A stretch of 64,000 bases of DNA. Source: Campylobacter curvus. Its GTDB lineage: Bacteria; Campylobacterota; Campylobacteria; Campylobacterales; Campylobacteraceae. Under the pieces are notes generated by a model, which did no database searches, was not told the origin of the DNA, and saw only the letters and a program-made list of their open reading frames with translations. A program made the translations under genes and the position numbers. The stretch spans positions 682,001 to 746,000 of the forward strand of contig NZ_CP053826.1 in the NCBI RefSeq assembly GCF_013372125.1. Reading direction: 5' to 3'. Positions 17,220 through 24,825 of the stretch are shown here, piece by piece; within the stretch, counting starts at the first letter, position 1; each line of letters starts with the position of its first letter.

Positions 17220-18428
17220 CTATTGGTTCCAGATGAGTAAAATTTTATCTATTTTCGTGTCGTCCGGGATGTCGCTTAGGCCTTTTATCGCTATGTTTTC
17301 AGTCGTTTTTAGCTTGATGACGATGTCGTGAGTAGGTATCTTTAGTGAAATTTTGCCGTTTTGGTTCGTGAAATTTTCTATTTTGAGTGCGTTTTTTATC
17401 TCGCCAAAATTTGAGCCTATGCTTATGCCCTCCGGAGTTTTAAATTTAGGCGTCAGCAGCTCGATCTGCGTTATGATGCCATTTAGCAGAGTGTATTTAA
17501 AAAGCCCGTTTTTTGCGCTGTCAAATACGATATAGCTGTTTTCGTCTTTTAAATTTGCATCTCGCTTGATGTTTTTCGAACCAAAAATTTTAATGATATC
17601 AGAGCTTTTCATATCGTCAGTAAGAACTCCTAAAAAGTGCTTGCCAAATAGCCATTTTAGGCTCGTTTTTTGGCTGTATTTACCGGCTATATAGCCTCTT
17701 TTGCAGATATTTTTACCCTCGTTTTTTATGAAAATATTATCGTGAATTTTATGCACGCTTAGTGCCAGTCCGTTTTCGTTTTTGAGGTAAAAGATGCCGT
17801 CTTTGTAGCTTAATGTCCCGTCCAGCGAGCAAGGCGGCTCGCCATCTTTTAAAGACGAATACGCATCAAGTCTGGCACCGTCTTTAAACGGCGTTATTAT
17901 CACACTTTGGAAGCTCTTTTCGTTTTTAAATTTAAAAAATTGCCTAAAAAAGCTCTCCTTATAGCCCTTATCTACCGGCTCGAAGCTATATATGTCGGCT
18001 AAAACACCTGTGCGTTTGTTTTTGTTCTCATCAAGCTGGATGAGGGAACTTTTATGTGGTGTGAAAAACTGTGTTTTGCCATCGGCGCTTTTTAGGGTGA
18101 TTATATTTGCGTTGATCTCAAATGTGCCGACCTCTTGGCTAAATTTCGGATCTTTTGCTATGTAAAGCATCGATTTTACGTAGGTTTTGTCTTTGTTTAG
18201 CGTGAGTATGGTTTTTATACCTTTGCAGTCAGGGCAGGGCAGTATGGTGTGAAAGGTGCTGAAAATAGCGTTTGAGACGGCGATCTTCGTCTCTTTTTTC
18301 TCGGGCTGGATCACGGCTGGCTTTTGGGTCATATTTTTATCTTGCACCGCCGCTTCTTGAACGGGAGCTTTGTTCAGCGAACAGCCCGCTAAGATCAAAG
18401 CAAGAATAGACGCTAAAATTTGCTTCAT
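17220..18428 (-). CDS. Large NlpE-domain lipoprotein
   Basis: The start at ATG 18428 has AAAGGAG upstream and gives a lipoprotein signal (MKQILASILALILAGCS, lipobox Cys about 17). A longer frame upstream lacks such a site. Residues about 58-145 form an NlpE-like domain with the paired-cysteine motif LPCPDCKGIKTILTL; the rest (to 402) is beta-rich with unassigned domains, including a C-terminal part (FKTPEGISIGSNFGEIKNAL) like a small lipoprotein module. NlpE-type proteins sense surface or copper stress in E. coli. Equivalent signalling is not known here. It is cotranscribed with the downstream MFS gene. Confidence 0.75.
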   Translation of the reverse strand: MKQILASILALILAGCSLNKAPVQEAAVQDKNMTQKPAVIQPEKKETKIAVSNAIFSTFHTILPCPDCKGIKTILTLNKDKTYVKSMLYIAKDPKFSQEVGTFEINANIITLKSADGKTQFFTPHKSSLIQLDENKNKRTGVLADIYSFEPVDKGYKESFFRQFFKFKNEKSFQSVIITPFKDGARLDAYSSLKDGEPPCSLDGTLSYKDGIFYLKNENGLALSVHKIHDNIFIKNEGKNICKRGYIAGKYSQKTSLKWLFGKHFLGVLTDDMKSSDIIKIFGSKNIKRDANLKDENSYIVFDSAKNGLFKYTLLNGIITQIELLTPKFKTPEGISIGSNFGEIKNALKIENFTNQNGKISLKIPTHDIVIKLKTTENIAIKGLSDIPDDTKIDKILLIWNQ

Positions 18429-18539
18429 CGTATCTCCTTTGGGTGGCGAGATTATAACATTTAGTAATTTAAAATTGGCTCTGTTATACCAGAGTGTTGA
18501 TGCCCGCTTCGCTTCTGCTTTACAGTTGCAAACGAAGTG

Positions 18540-18780
18540 AAGCAAAAACCTCGCTCACTCCAGGAGCGACCTAGCACAGACGCGAACAGCGTTTGTGCGG
18601 GAGCGAGTAGCCGAACATATAGCACGATTTACGCGGTCAGCTACCGCTTCCCTGTCCTCGTAGCGAAGTCTCGTTACGAGTGCGTAGCACGAAGTAAAAA
18701 TCGGCGGCGATAGCGTCGCTTCACAAGGTTTGGCTTCGCTTTGGAAGTATAACAGGATCTTCAAATTTTAATAGAGCCAA
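18540..18780. repeat. Dispersed intergenic repeat, copy 1 (longest)
   Basis: The stretch between the two NlpE-type lipoprotein genes has no credible gene. Its segment 18554-18611 closely matches 28366-28424 in direct orientation. GTAGCGAAGTCTCGTT (18660-18675) recurs at 28515-28530. Two blocks, GCTACCGCTTCCCT (18640-18653) and AAAAATCGGCGGCGATA (18696-18712), recur inverted at 20489-20519. The core is bounded by partly complementary arms (GCTCACTCC and GGGAGCGAG). An antisense frame through it (18555-18764) codes a cysteine- and arginine-rich peptide that looks spurious. It may be a decayed mobile or structured element. Confidence 0.7.
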
Positions 18781-18793
18781 ACAAGGCTTACGA

Positions 18794-19228
18794 TCAGTTG
18801 ATCGGCTTGAAGGTGTAATTATCCTTAAATTCGCCTGTCGCCATCGTGCCGTCCGCATTTAGCATATATAGGTTTTTGCCGTCAAATTTATAGCTCGTTT
18901 TTTCTTTGTATTCGTCTGTCGTCGTCACGGTGTCGCCTACGACGATGTATCTTCCCTTGGAAGTATCTGTAAATTTATCTTTTGACTGATAGATCATTTT
19001 GTTTGTGAAAGTTCCGTCGGCGTTTAACGTGAGAGTGGCGTCTATGCCGGAGCAGCTAGCGCAAGGTAGCGTGGTTTTATATATCCCTGCGACAGGCATT
19101 TTACTGACTTCGCAGCCTTTTAGGTTGTCTATCGTGCATTTACCTTTTGGGACGTTTGCGTCTTGGCTGGAGCTAGCGCAACCGAGCAAAAATAGGGACG
19201 CGCTCAAAGCGAGGATAAAATTTTTCAT
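18794..19228 (-). CDS. NlpE-like copper-resistance lipoprotein
   Basis: The 144-residue protein has a lipoprotein signal (LFLLGCAS, lipobox Cys about 17) and an NlpE N-terminal-type beta-barrel with the motif LPCASCSGIDATLTLNADGTF, then a threonine-rich sheet ending YTFKPIN. It is the compact paralogue of the larger lipoprotein at 17220-18428; the two are separated by the repeat. The outer or inner membrane target is not certain. Divergent from the damaged nfeD gene. Confidence 0.85.
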   Translation of the reverse strand: MKNFILALSASLFLLGCASSSQDANVPKGKCTIDNLKGCEVSKMPVAGIYKTTLPCASCSGIDATLTLNADGTFTNKMIYQSKDKFTDTSKGRYIVVGDTVTTTDEYKEKTSYKFDGKNLYMLNADGTMATGEFKDNYTFKPIN

Positions 19229-19261
19229 ATCGTAAATTCCTTTGATTAAAATGAAATGTAT

Positions 19262-19267
19262 TATAAT
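19262..19267 (+). promoter_or_regulatory. -10 box for the nfeD region
   Basis: TATAAT on the plus strand, about 40 bases before the AAGGAG site at 19306-19311. Two in-frame ATGs (19242, 19251) lie upstream of it and so are unlikely starts. Confidence 0.45.
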
Positions 19268-19319
19268 ACGACATAAATCAATAGATGATAAATTTTTAAA
19301 ATTTCAAGGAGAAAATATA

Positions 19320-19716
19320 ATAGATCCTTATGTGATGCTCGCTATCGGCGCGCTTCTTATCGTGGCCGAGCTTTTGTCGCTCTCGTTTTTCCTTTTCTTT
19401 TTCGGGCTTGGTTTTCTTATTATCGGAGTGGCGAATTTCTGGCTTCTGGGGCACTGGTATCATCAAATTTTGTTTGTGCTTTTCGTCTCGCTCGTGCTTT
19501 TATTTTTTCTAAAAAAGCCTTTGAAAAAGAGATTTGGTAGGAAAAAAAGAGAAATTTAGCGAAGATAGCTCGGATGAGAGCGATATTGGTATCGTTAGGG
19601 GCGGCATGATATATTATAAAGGCGCGCTTTGGCGTTATGACGGCGACGAGCTGGAGGAGGGCGTAAAAGTCAAGGTCAGAGGCACGATAAAAGATACGGC
19701 GATTTTAGAGAGATGA
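19320..19716 (+). pseudogene. NfeD-family membrane protein gene, frameshifted and with AUA at the start
   Basis: The first frame encodes an NfeD membrane part (DPYVMLAIGALLIVAELLSLSFF, further helices, then KKPLKKRFGRK) and stops at 19559. The next frame encodes the matching C-terminal OB-fold (GIVRGGMIYYKGALWRYDG). The join lies in an A7 run (19542-19548); with A6 one continuous frame results. AAGGAG (19306-19311) precedes two in-frame ATA codons; the second (19320) is 8 bases away and fits the usual NfeD N-terminus, with no nearby ATG, GTG or TTG. NfeD proteins partner SPFH/flotillin proteins, and one is encoded at 24826. It is either a decaying gene or a sequencing error. Confidence 0.75.
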
Positions 19717-20158
19717 AATTTATATTTAAGCATTTTTCAAGCCTTAGCGTAAGCGAATTTTATGAGATCATCAGGGCTTCGCATCAAAATTTTTGTAGTG
19801 GAGCAAAAATGCGCTTACGAAGAGTGCGACGAGAAAGACAAAGACGCTTATTTTTTGATGGTCTTAAGCGATGATGGGCGGCTAGTCGGCACTTTGCGTA
19901 TCCTAAAGCGTGGTGTATCTTTCCCGCAAATATCGATAGGTCGTGTCGCTGTGGATGCGAGATATCGCGGCCAAAGGATAGCTCGCCAAATGCTTGAAGC
20001 GGCTATAAATTTTTATTACTGATGAGCTAAAAGAAAATGAGATAGCTCTGAGCGCTCAGAGCTATTTGGTAAAATTTTATAGTTCGTTCGGGTTTGAAAA
20101 GATGAGCGAGGAGTATTTGGAGGATGGCATAGCGCATGTCGATATGCTTAAAATTTAG
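19713..20158 (+). pseudogene. ElaA-like GNAT acetyltransferase gene with two frameshifts
   Basis: ATG 19713 overlaps the nfeD stop (ATGA). A continuous GNAT protein appears only if one G is dropped from GGG at 19774-19776 and one T from the T5 run at 20010-20014. It then reads FYEIIRLRIKIFVVEQ, GTLRILKRG, the acetyl-CoA loop VAVDARYRGQRIARQML, and a C-terminus through LVKFYSSFGF to LKI and TAG 20158, the layout of ElaA-type N-acetyltransferases. As written only fragments are translated. Both lesions are single extra bases in homopolymers, as in the adjoining nfeD. Confidence 0.8.
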
Positions 20159-20174
20159 CCCGTATCTCGGGCTA
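20156..20174 (-). terminator. Bidirectional hairpin terminator
   Basis: TAGCCCG, loop TATCT, CGGGCTA gives a perfect 7-bp stem overlapping the GNAT stop codon. Read on the minus strand it is followed by AAATTTT, so it ends the small-lipoprotein transcript. Confidence 0.7.
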
Positions 20175-20177
20175 AGA

Positions 20178-20345
20178 TCAGTGCATAGGTCTTGGTGCAG
20201 GTCCTTGCGGTCCGCCAGCTCCGCCAGGGCCTTTTTGCATGCAGCCCCCGCCGCAGCCTCCGTGTCCTGCTTCGTGATGAGGATGGCGAGGCGCGCAACC
20301 TATCATAAACGCAGCTATCACCGCCAATATAGCGATCTTTTTCAT
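20178..20345 (-). CDS. Small Gly/His/Cys-rich lipoprotein (55 aa)
   Basis: ATG 20345 follows AAAAGGAG, and the frame ends at TGA 20180-20178. The product opens with a lipoprotein signal (MKKIAILAVIAAFMIGCAP, Cys17). The mature part begins PRHPHHEAGHGG, then has Cys pairs in GGCGGGCM, and a Gly/Pro-rich tail. His and Cys density suggests metal binding, but no family is recognised. A matching terminator follows the stop. It is too short for many ORF callers. Confidence 0.72.
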   Translation of the reverse strand: MKKIAILAVIAAFMIGCAPRHPHHEAGHGGCGGGCMQKGPGGAGGPQGPAPRPMH

Positions 20346-20634
20346 GCTTTCTCCTTTTGATTAAAATAAGATTTTTATTCTACTGTCGATTTTTTAATAT
20401 TTTTGCAATACCTAAATTCGCGCGTTTTAAGTGATAAGGGGCTTTGTTTGGTAAGTTTTAAATTGTTACCTTTGGGTATTAGCGAGCTTATCGCCGCCGA
20501 TTTTTAGGGAAGCGATAGCGCACCGGGTCGTTCAAAATTTGCGAAGCTTAAATTTATGACGTCTTAGTTAGAAATAGAGCCTAATAAAAGCTAAAATTTG
20601 CTACACTACGCCAAAAATTATAAAGGTTTTGAAT
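20346..20634. other. Intergenic region with inverted repeat fragment and mqnC leader
   Basis: No coding frame is supported. The 20489-20519 part is an inverted, internally deleted relative of the repeat at 18.64-18.71 kb. The remainder is AT-rich, with a possible -10 (TACACT, 20601-20606) and an AAAGG site (20622-20626) serving mqnC. Confidence 0.5.
20489..20519. repeat. Dispersed intergenic repeat, copy 3 (inverted, internally deleted)
   Basis: TATCGCCGCCGATTTTT (20489-20505) is the exact reverse complement of 18696-18712. The next 14 bases, AGGGAAGCGATAGC, are the reverse complement of 18640-18653 with one mismatch. The two blocks are contiguous here but about 42 bases apart in copy 1, so this looks like a deletion derivative. 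Confidence 0.65.
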
Positions 20635-21681
20635 TTGAAGAGACTTAGTGTCGATGAGGCGGTCGATCTGATAGAAAATGCCGAGCTAAACGAGCTTGGA
20701 GCTATGGCGCTGTCAAGAAAACGCGAGCTTCATCCCGATAAGATAACGACATTTATCGTCGATAGAAACATAAACTACACGAACGTTTGCTGGGTGGATT
20801 GTAAATTTTGCGCTTTTTATCGCCACGCCAAAGAGGAGGACGCCTATGTGCTCAGCTACGAAGAGATCGGCAAAAAGATCGAGGAGCTGATCGCTATCGG
20901 CGGGACGCAGATTTTATTTCAAGGCGGCGTTCATCCAAAGCTAAAGATCGAGTGGTACGAGCAGCTGGTGGAATTTATCTCTACGCACTATCCTACGATC
21001 ACGATACATGGATTTTCAGCTGTCGAGATCGACTACATAGCTAAAATTTCAAAAATTTCGACCAAAGAAGTGCTAAAGCGACTCAATAAAAAAGGCCTTT
21101 TCTCGATGCCCGGAGCCGGAGCTGAAATTTTAAGCGACCGCGTGCGCGACATCATCGCCCCTAGGAAATGCGACACCGCAGACTGGCTACGCATCCACCG
21201 CGAGGCGCACGAGATAGGCATGAAGACGACTGCGACAATGATGTTTGGCACGGTCGAGACCACACGCGAGATAGTCGAGCACTGGGAGCACATCAGAGAC
21301 CTGCAAGACGCTACAAACGGCTTTCGGGCATTCATACTTTGGAGCTTTCAGGGGCTAAATACCCGCCTAGCGAGCGAACATCCTGAGATCATCAAACAAA
21401 GTTCGAACCAATATCTACGCCTGCTCGCGGTCTCCAGGCTATTTTTGGATAATTTTAAAAATATCCAAAGCAGCTGGGTCACGCAGGGCAGCTACGTCGG
21501 ACAGCTGGCACTTTTGTTTGGTGCAAACGATCTGGGCTCGACGATGATGGAAGAAAACGTTGTCAAAGCCGCAGGGGCTAGCTTTAGGATGAATCAAGCT
21601 CAAATGATCGAGCTCATAAAGGATGTGGGCGAATTTCCCGCAAAACGAAACACAAACTATGATATCTTAGAGAGGTTTTAG
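20635..21681 (+). CDS. mqnC: Cyclic dehypoxanthinyl futalosine synthase
   Basis: This radical SAM enzyme cyclises dehypoxanthine futalosine in the futalosine pathway to menaquinone, the respiratory quinone of Campylobacter. The iron-sulphur motif is CWVDCKFC (Cys spacing 3 and 2), followed by FYRHAKEEDAYVLSYEEI, and the SAM-binding GGVHP segment. TTG 20635 is preferred over TTG 20629 because AAAGG is 8 bases away rather than 2, giving MKRLSVDEAVDLIE. At 348 residues it has family length. The M16 gene starts immediately after the stop. Confidence 0.94.
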   Translation: MKRLSVDEAVDLIENAELNELGAMALSRKRELHPDKITTFIVDRNINYTNVCWVDCKFCAFYRHAKEEDAYVLSYEEIGKKIEELIAIGGTQILFQGGVHPKLKIEWYEQLVEFISTHYPTITIHGFSAVEIDYIAKISKISTKEVLKRLNKKGLFSMPGAGAEILSDRVRDIIAPRKCDTADWLRIHREAHEIGMKTTATMMFGTVETTREIVEHWEHIRDLQDATNGFRAFILWSFQGLNTRLASEHPEIIKQSSNQYLRLLAVSRLFLDNFKNIQSSWVTQGSYVGQLALLFGANDLGSTMMEENVVKAAGASFRMNQAQMIELIKDVGEFPAKRNTNYDILERF

Positions 21682-22911
21682 ATGAAAATTTTAAATTTAG
21701 AGGTCAAGGGCGCAAAAATACCGATCGTTTTTGAAAGCTCAAAGGCGATGCCGGTAGTGCTTTTAAGGCTTGTTTTCAAGGTGGCCGGCAGTTGCGAGGA
21801 CGGCGAGAAGTCGGGCCTTGCCAAGCTGGCGGCAAATATGCTAAACGAGGGCACGCTCAGTCTTGGCTCCAGCGAGTTTGCAAGGCTGCTTGAGACAAGA
21901 GCTATAAATTTAAGCGCGAGTGCCGGCTTTGAGACGCTAAGCATCGATATAAACTGCCTGAAAGAGCACTTTAGCTACGCCCTTTCAAAGCTAAAAGAGC
22001 TTTTAAGCGAGCCAAATTTCACGGATGAAATTCTAGCCAGAAACAAAGCCCTCACGCTTGGCGAGATAGCAAGCAACGAAAATGACTTCGACTATGTCGC
22101 AAGGCGCGGGCTGATGGAAATTTTATATCCTAAAACGCCTCTTGGTAAGGCAGGGCTGGGCAATGAAAAAAGCATAAAAAGCATAACGCTTAAAGACGCA
22201 AAAAATTTCGTCGCTTCTCATCTTGATCTGGCAAATTTATTTGTCGTTTTTGGAGGCGATGTGAGCGAGGCGCAGACGGCTACGGTGGGCGAAATTTTGA
22301 GCGTTTTGCCTACTGGCAAACAGCGAAATTTAAGCCATTTTGCTACCAGCGGCAAGTGCGAGGCAAAAGAGATCGTAAGACCAAGCGAGCAAGCTTATAT
22401 CTATTTTGGCTCGCCTTATGAAGTGCCAAAGCAGGAGCGCTACAAGGCCATAGTGGCTACGTTTATCCTGGGCGAGGGCGGCTTTGGCTCCAGGCTGATG
22501 GAGGAGATCCGCGTCAAGAGAGGGCTCGCATATAGCGCCTACGCGAGAAATATCTTCAACCTTTCATACACGCAAATTTTTGGCTATATGCAGACTAAAA
22601 ACGACAAAAAAGACGAAGCCATCGCAGTCATCAAGGATGAAATTTTAAAATTCAGCCAAAAGGGCGTGAGTAAAACCGAGCTTGCTCAAGCGAAGAAATT
22701 TTTGAGCGGATCGCTGCCACTGCGCCTTGAGACGCTATTTAAGCGCCTTGACATCGCACAAAACGAATTTTACGACGGCAAGCCCCTTGGCTCGTTTCTA
22801 AGCGAACTTGATAAAATTTCAGCCCTAAAGCTTGATGAGCTAAATCACTTCATCACCTCTCACGCGGAGACAAACAAGCTTAGCTTTTGCGTTTTAAGAA
22901 ATGAAATTTGA
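21682..22911 (+). CDS. M16 peptidase-family protein, zinc motif missing
   Basis: Two M16 halves are recognisable in 409 residues: an N-terminal domain (VLLRLVFKVAGSCEDGEKSGLAKLAANML) and a C-terminal M16_C domain with GEGGFGSRLMEEIRVKRGLAYSAYA. The catalytic inverted zinc motif HxxEH should fall at KSGLAKLAANML, where both histidines and the glutamate are absent. It is therefore probably a non-catalytic subunit, as in paired M16 systems, with the active partner elsewhere. No clear signal peptide. It sits between mqnC and recG, overlapping recG by 11 bases. Confidence 0.88.
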   Translation: MKILNLEVKGAKIPIVFESSKAMPVVLLRLVFKVAGSCEDGEKSGLAKLAANMLNEGTLSLGSSEFARLLETRAINLSASAGFETLSIDINCLKEHFSYALSKLKELLSEPNFTDEILARNKALTLGEIASNENDFDYVARRGLMEILYPKTPLGKAGLGNEKSIKSITLKDAKNFVASHLDLANLFVVFGGDVSEAQTATVGEILSVLPTGKQRNLSHFATSGKCEAKEIVRPSEQAYIYFGSPYEVPKQERYKAIVATFILGEGGFGSRLMEEIRVKRGLAYSAYARNIFNLSYTQIFGYMQTKNDKKDEAIAVIKDEILKFSQKGVSKTELAQAKKFLSGSLPLRLETLFKRLDIAQNEFYDGKPLGSFLSELDKISALKLDELNHFITSHAETNKLSFCVLRNEI

Positions 22912-24727
22912 GCCAAAAGACAGGGACGAGCTAGCAAAGATCGGCGTTACCAGCCTGCTTGATCTGGCTTTAACGCTGCCAAAAAGCTTTGAGGATACGA
23001 CTCTGGCAAACGAGCCTAAAGAGGGGCAAGTCTGCATCGATGTCACGATAAGATCGACCTCGCGCGCACGCGGTGGCATGCTAGTAGCCATAAGCTTTTG
23101 CGAGGCGTGGCAAAGCAGCATAAAGATCGTCATTTTTAATGCAAAGCCCTGGCATTTTGGAGCGTTTAAAGTCGGTAAAAAGATGATGATAACAGGCGTA
23201 GCCTCGCACGCTTTTGGCGCGTGGCAGGTGATAAATCCAAGAATCATCACTAAGCCCGGCGAAATAGTGCCAAAATACCGCACCGCGATAAAAGACGAGC
23301 GGCTAAAAACCCTCGTGGCAAAATATATAAATTTTGAAATTTTAACGAACGAAGGGCTTGATGAAAGAGAGGCGAATTTTATCTTGAGCCTTCAAAACGC
23401 AAACGAGCGAAGCGTCGAAATTTTAAACGAACTAAAGAGCAAAAACGAGGGGTTACAGACCCTAAAATTCATAGAAATTTTCAACTACATCAAAAAGCTA
23501 AGCGGCAAAAAAATACATTTTAAAAGCCAAAAGATCGTGCCTTTTGACATCGGCGAGTGGCTTAAAAATTTACCCTTTACTCCGACAAACGACCAGCTAA
23601 ACGCCATAAACGACATCCGCGCCGATCTAGCGCATGGCGAGGCTAAAAGGCGCGTCGTTATGGGCGATGTGGGTAGCGGCAAGACACTCGTTATCCTAGC
23701 CGCCGCACTTAGCGTGTATCCAGGCTGCGCGGTGTTGATGGCGCCTACTAGTATCTTGTGCGAGCAGATTTATAACGAGGCGAAGCGGCTGCTGCCTGGG
23801 TTTATGAACGTGATGCTCGTTAAAAGCGGAGATAAAAATTTAGACTTTTCGGGCGTAAATTTCATCATCGGCACTCACGTTTTACTTTATCAAGAGCTAC
23901 CGCCCGTGCCGCTAGTGATGGTCGATGAGCAGCACCGCTTTGGCTCGAGTCAGCGCGGAAAGATCGAGCAGATGACGCGAAACGACGACTTGCACGCAAA
24001 TTTCGTGCAGTTTTCAGCCACACCGATACCCCGCACGCTAAGCCTCATCCAGTCCTCGCTGGTAGAATTTAGCTTTTTAAAGCAAATGCCCTTTGAAAAG
24101 CACATAAAAACGCAAATTTTAAAGCCCGCAGACTTCGCCTCGCTTCTAACGCACATAAAAGCCCAGATATCAAGCGGCCGTCAAACGATCATTGTCTATC
24201 CGCTGGTCGAGGGCTCTGAAAATTTAAACTACCAAAGCCTGAGCGAGGCGCAGGGATTTTGGCTGCAAAATTTCAAAAACGTCTTCATCACGCATGGAAA
24301 AGATAGAGAAAAAGAGGAAATTTTGCGCCGGTTTAAGCAACGAGGCGATATCTTGCTCTCAACGACTGTCGTCGAGGTCGGTATCTCGCTACCGCGACTT
24401 AGCACGATCGTGATCGTAGGAGCCGAGCGACTGGGTCTTGCCACACTTCATCAGCTGCGCGGTCGCGTCGGGCGAAACGGTGGGAGCGGCTTTTGTTTTT
24501 TATTTACGAAGCTTAAAGATCCGCCCGAAAGACTGGTGGAATTTTGCTCGACGACGGACGGCTTTGAGATAGCGCAGCTGGATCTAAAAAACCGCCAAAG
24601 CGGCGACATACTAAACGGCACGCTACAGCACGGGGCGACCTTTGAATACTACGTATACGAAGAGGATGTCACCCAGGCGGCAAAAGACAGGCTGGACGCA
24701 ATTTTGGACTTTGCAAGTAGGAAGTGA
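22901..24727 (+). CDS. recG: ATP-dependent DNA helicase RecG
   Basis: RecG remodels stalled replication forks and Holliday junctions. The 608-residue protein has an N-terminal wedge/OB domain (about 40-125), then a superfamily 2 helicase core: Walker A GDVGSGKT (near 259), the DEQHRFG box, SATPIPRTL, and the late motif HQLRGRVGRNG. The short N-terminus is usual for epsilonproteobacterial RecG. It overlaps the M16 gene at its 5' end. Confidence 0.95.
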   Translation: MKFEPKDRDELAKIGVTSLLDLALTLPKSFEDTTLANEPKEGQVCIDVTIRSTSRARGGMLVAISFCEAWQSSIKIVIFNAKPWHFGAFKVGKKMMITGVASHAFGAWQVINPRIITKPGEIVPKYRTAIKDERLKTLVAKYINFEILTNEGLDEREANFILSLQNANERSVEILNELKSKNEGLQTLKFIEIFNYIKKLSGKKIHFKSQKIVPFDIGEWLKNLPFTPTNDQLNAINDIRADLAHGEAKRRVVMGDVGSGKTLVILAAALSVYPGCAVLMAPTSILCEQIYNEAKRLLPGFMNVMLVKSGDKNLDFSGVNFIIGTHVLLYQELPPVPLVMVDEQHRFGSSQRGKIEQMTRNDDLHANFVQFSATPIPRTLSLIQSSLVEFSFLKQMPFEKHIKTQILKPADFASLLTHIKAQISSGRQTIIVYPLVEGSENLNYQSLSEAQGFWLQNFKNVFITHGKDREKEEILRRFKQRGDILLSTTVVEVGISLPRLSTIVIVGAERLGLATLHQLRGRVGRNGGSGFCFLFTKLKDPPERLVEFCSTTDGFEIAQLDLKNRQSGDILNGTLQHGATFEYYVYEEDVTQAAKDRLDAILDFASRK

Positions 24728-24792
24728 AATTTACGTTAGTGCTGAAATCTCGGCATTTTGCTAAAAAGAGCCAAATTTAAACATAAAATCAA

Positions 24793-24798
24793 TATAAT
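24793..24798 (+). promoter_or_regulatory. -10 box of the flotillin gene
   Basis: TATAAT, 28 bases before the flotillin ATG, in an AT-rich gap after recG. It marks a separate promoter rather than read-through. Confidence 0.5.
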
Positions 24799-24825
24799 AA
24801 CTAAAATTTTACTCAAGGAATAGCG

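Noticed and set aside
18429-18545. Longer N-terminus of the large NlpE lipoprotein
   Set aside because: The extension hides the lipoprotein signal, which begins at ATG 18428 after AAAGGAG.
18555-18764. Antisense 69-residue frame in the repeat
   Set aside because: It has no convincing ribosome site, its composition (Arg/Cys-rich) reflects the repeat, and it is broken in the other copies.
19542-19548. Programmed ribosomal frameshifting in nfeD
   Set aside because: The needed shift is +1 (or -2), not the -1 that an A-AAA-AAG slippery run supports, and no stimulatory structure is seen.
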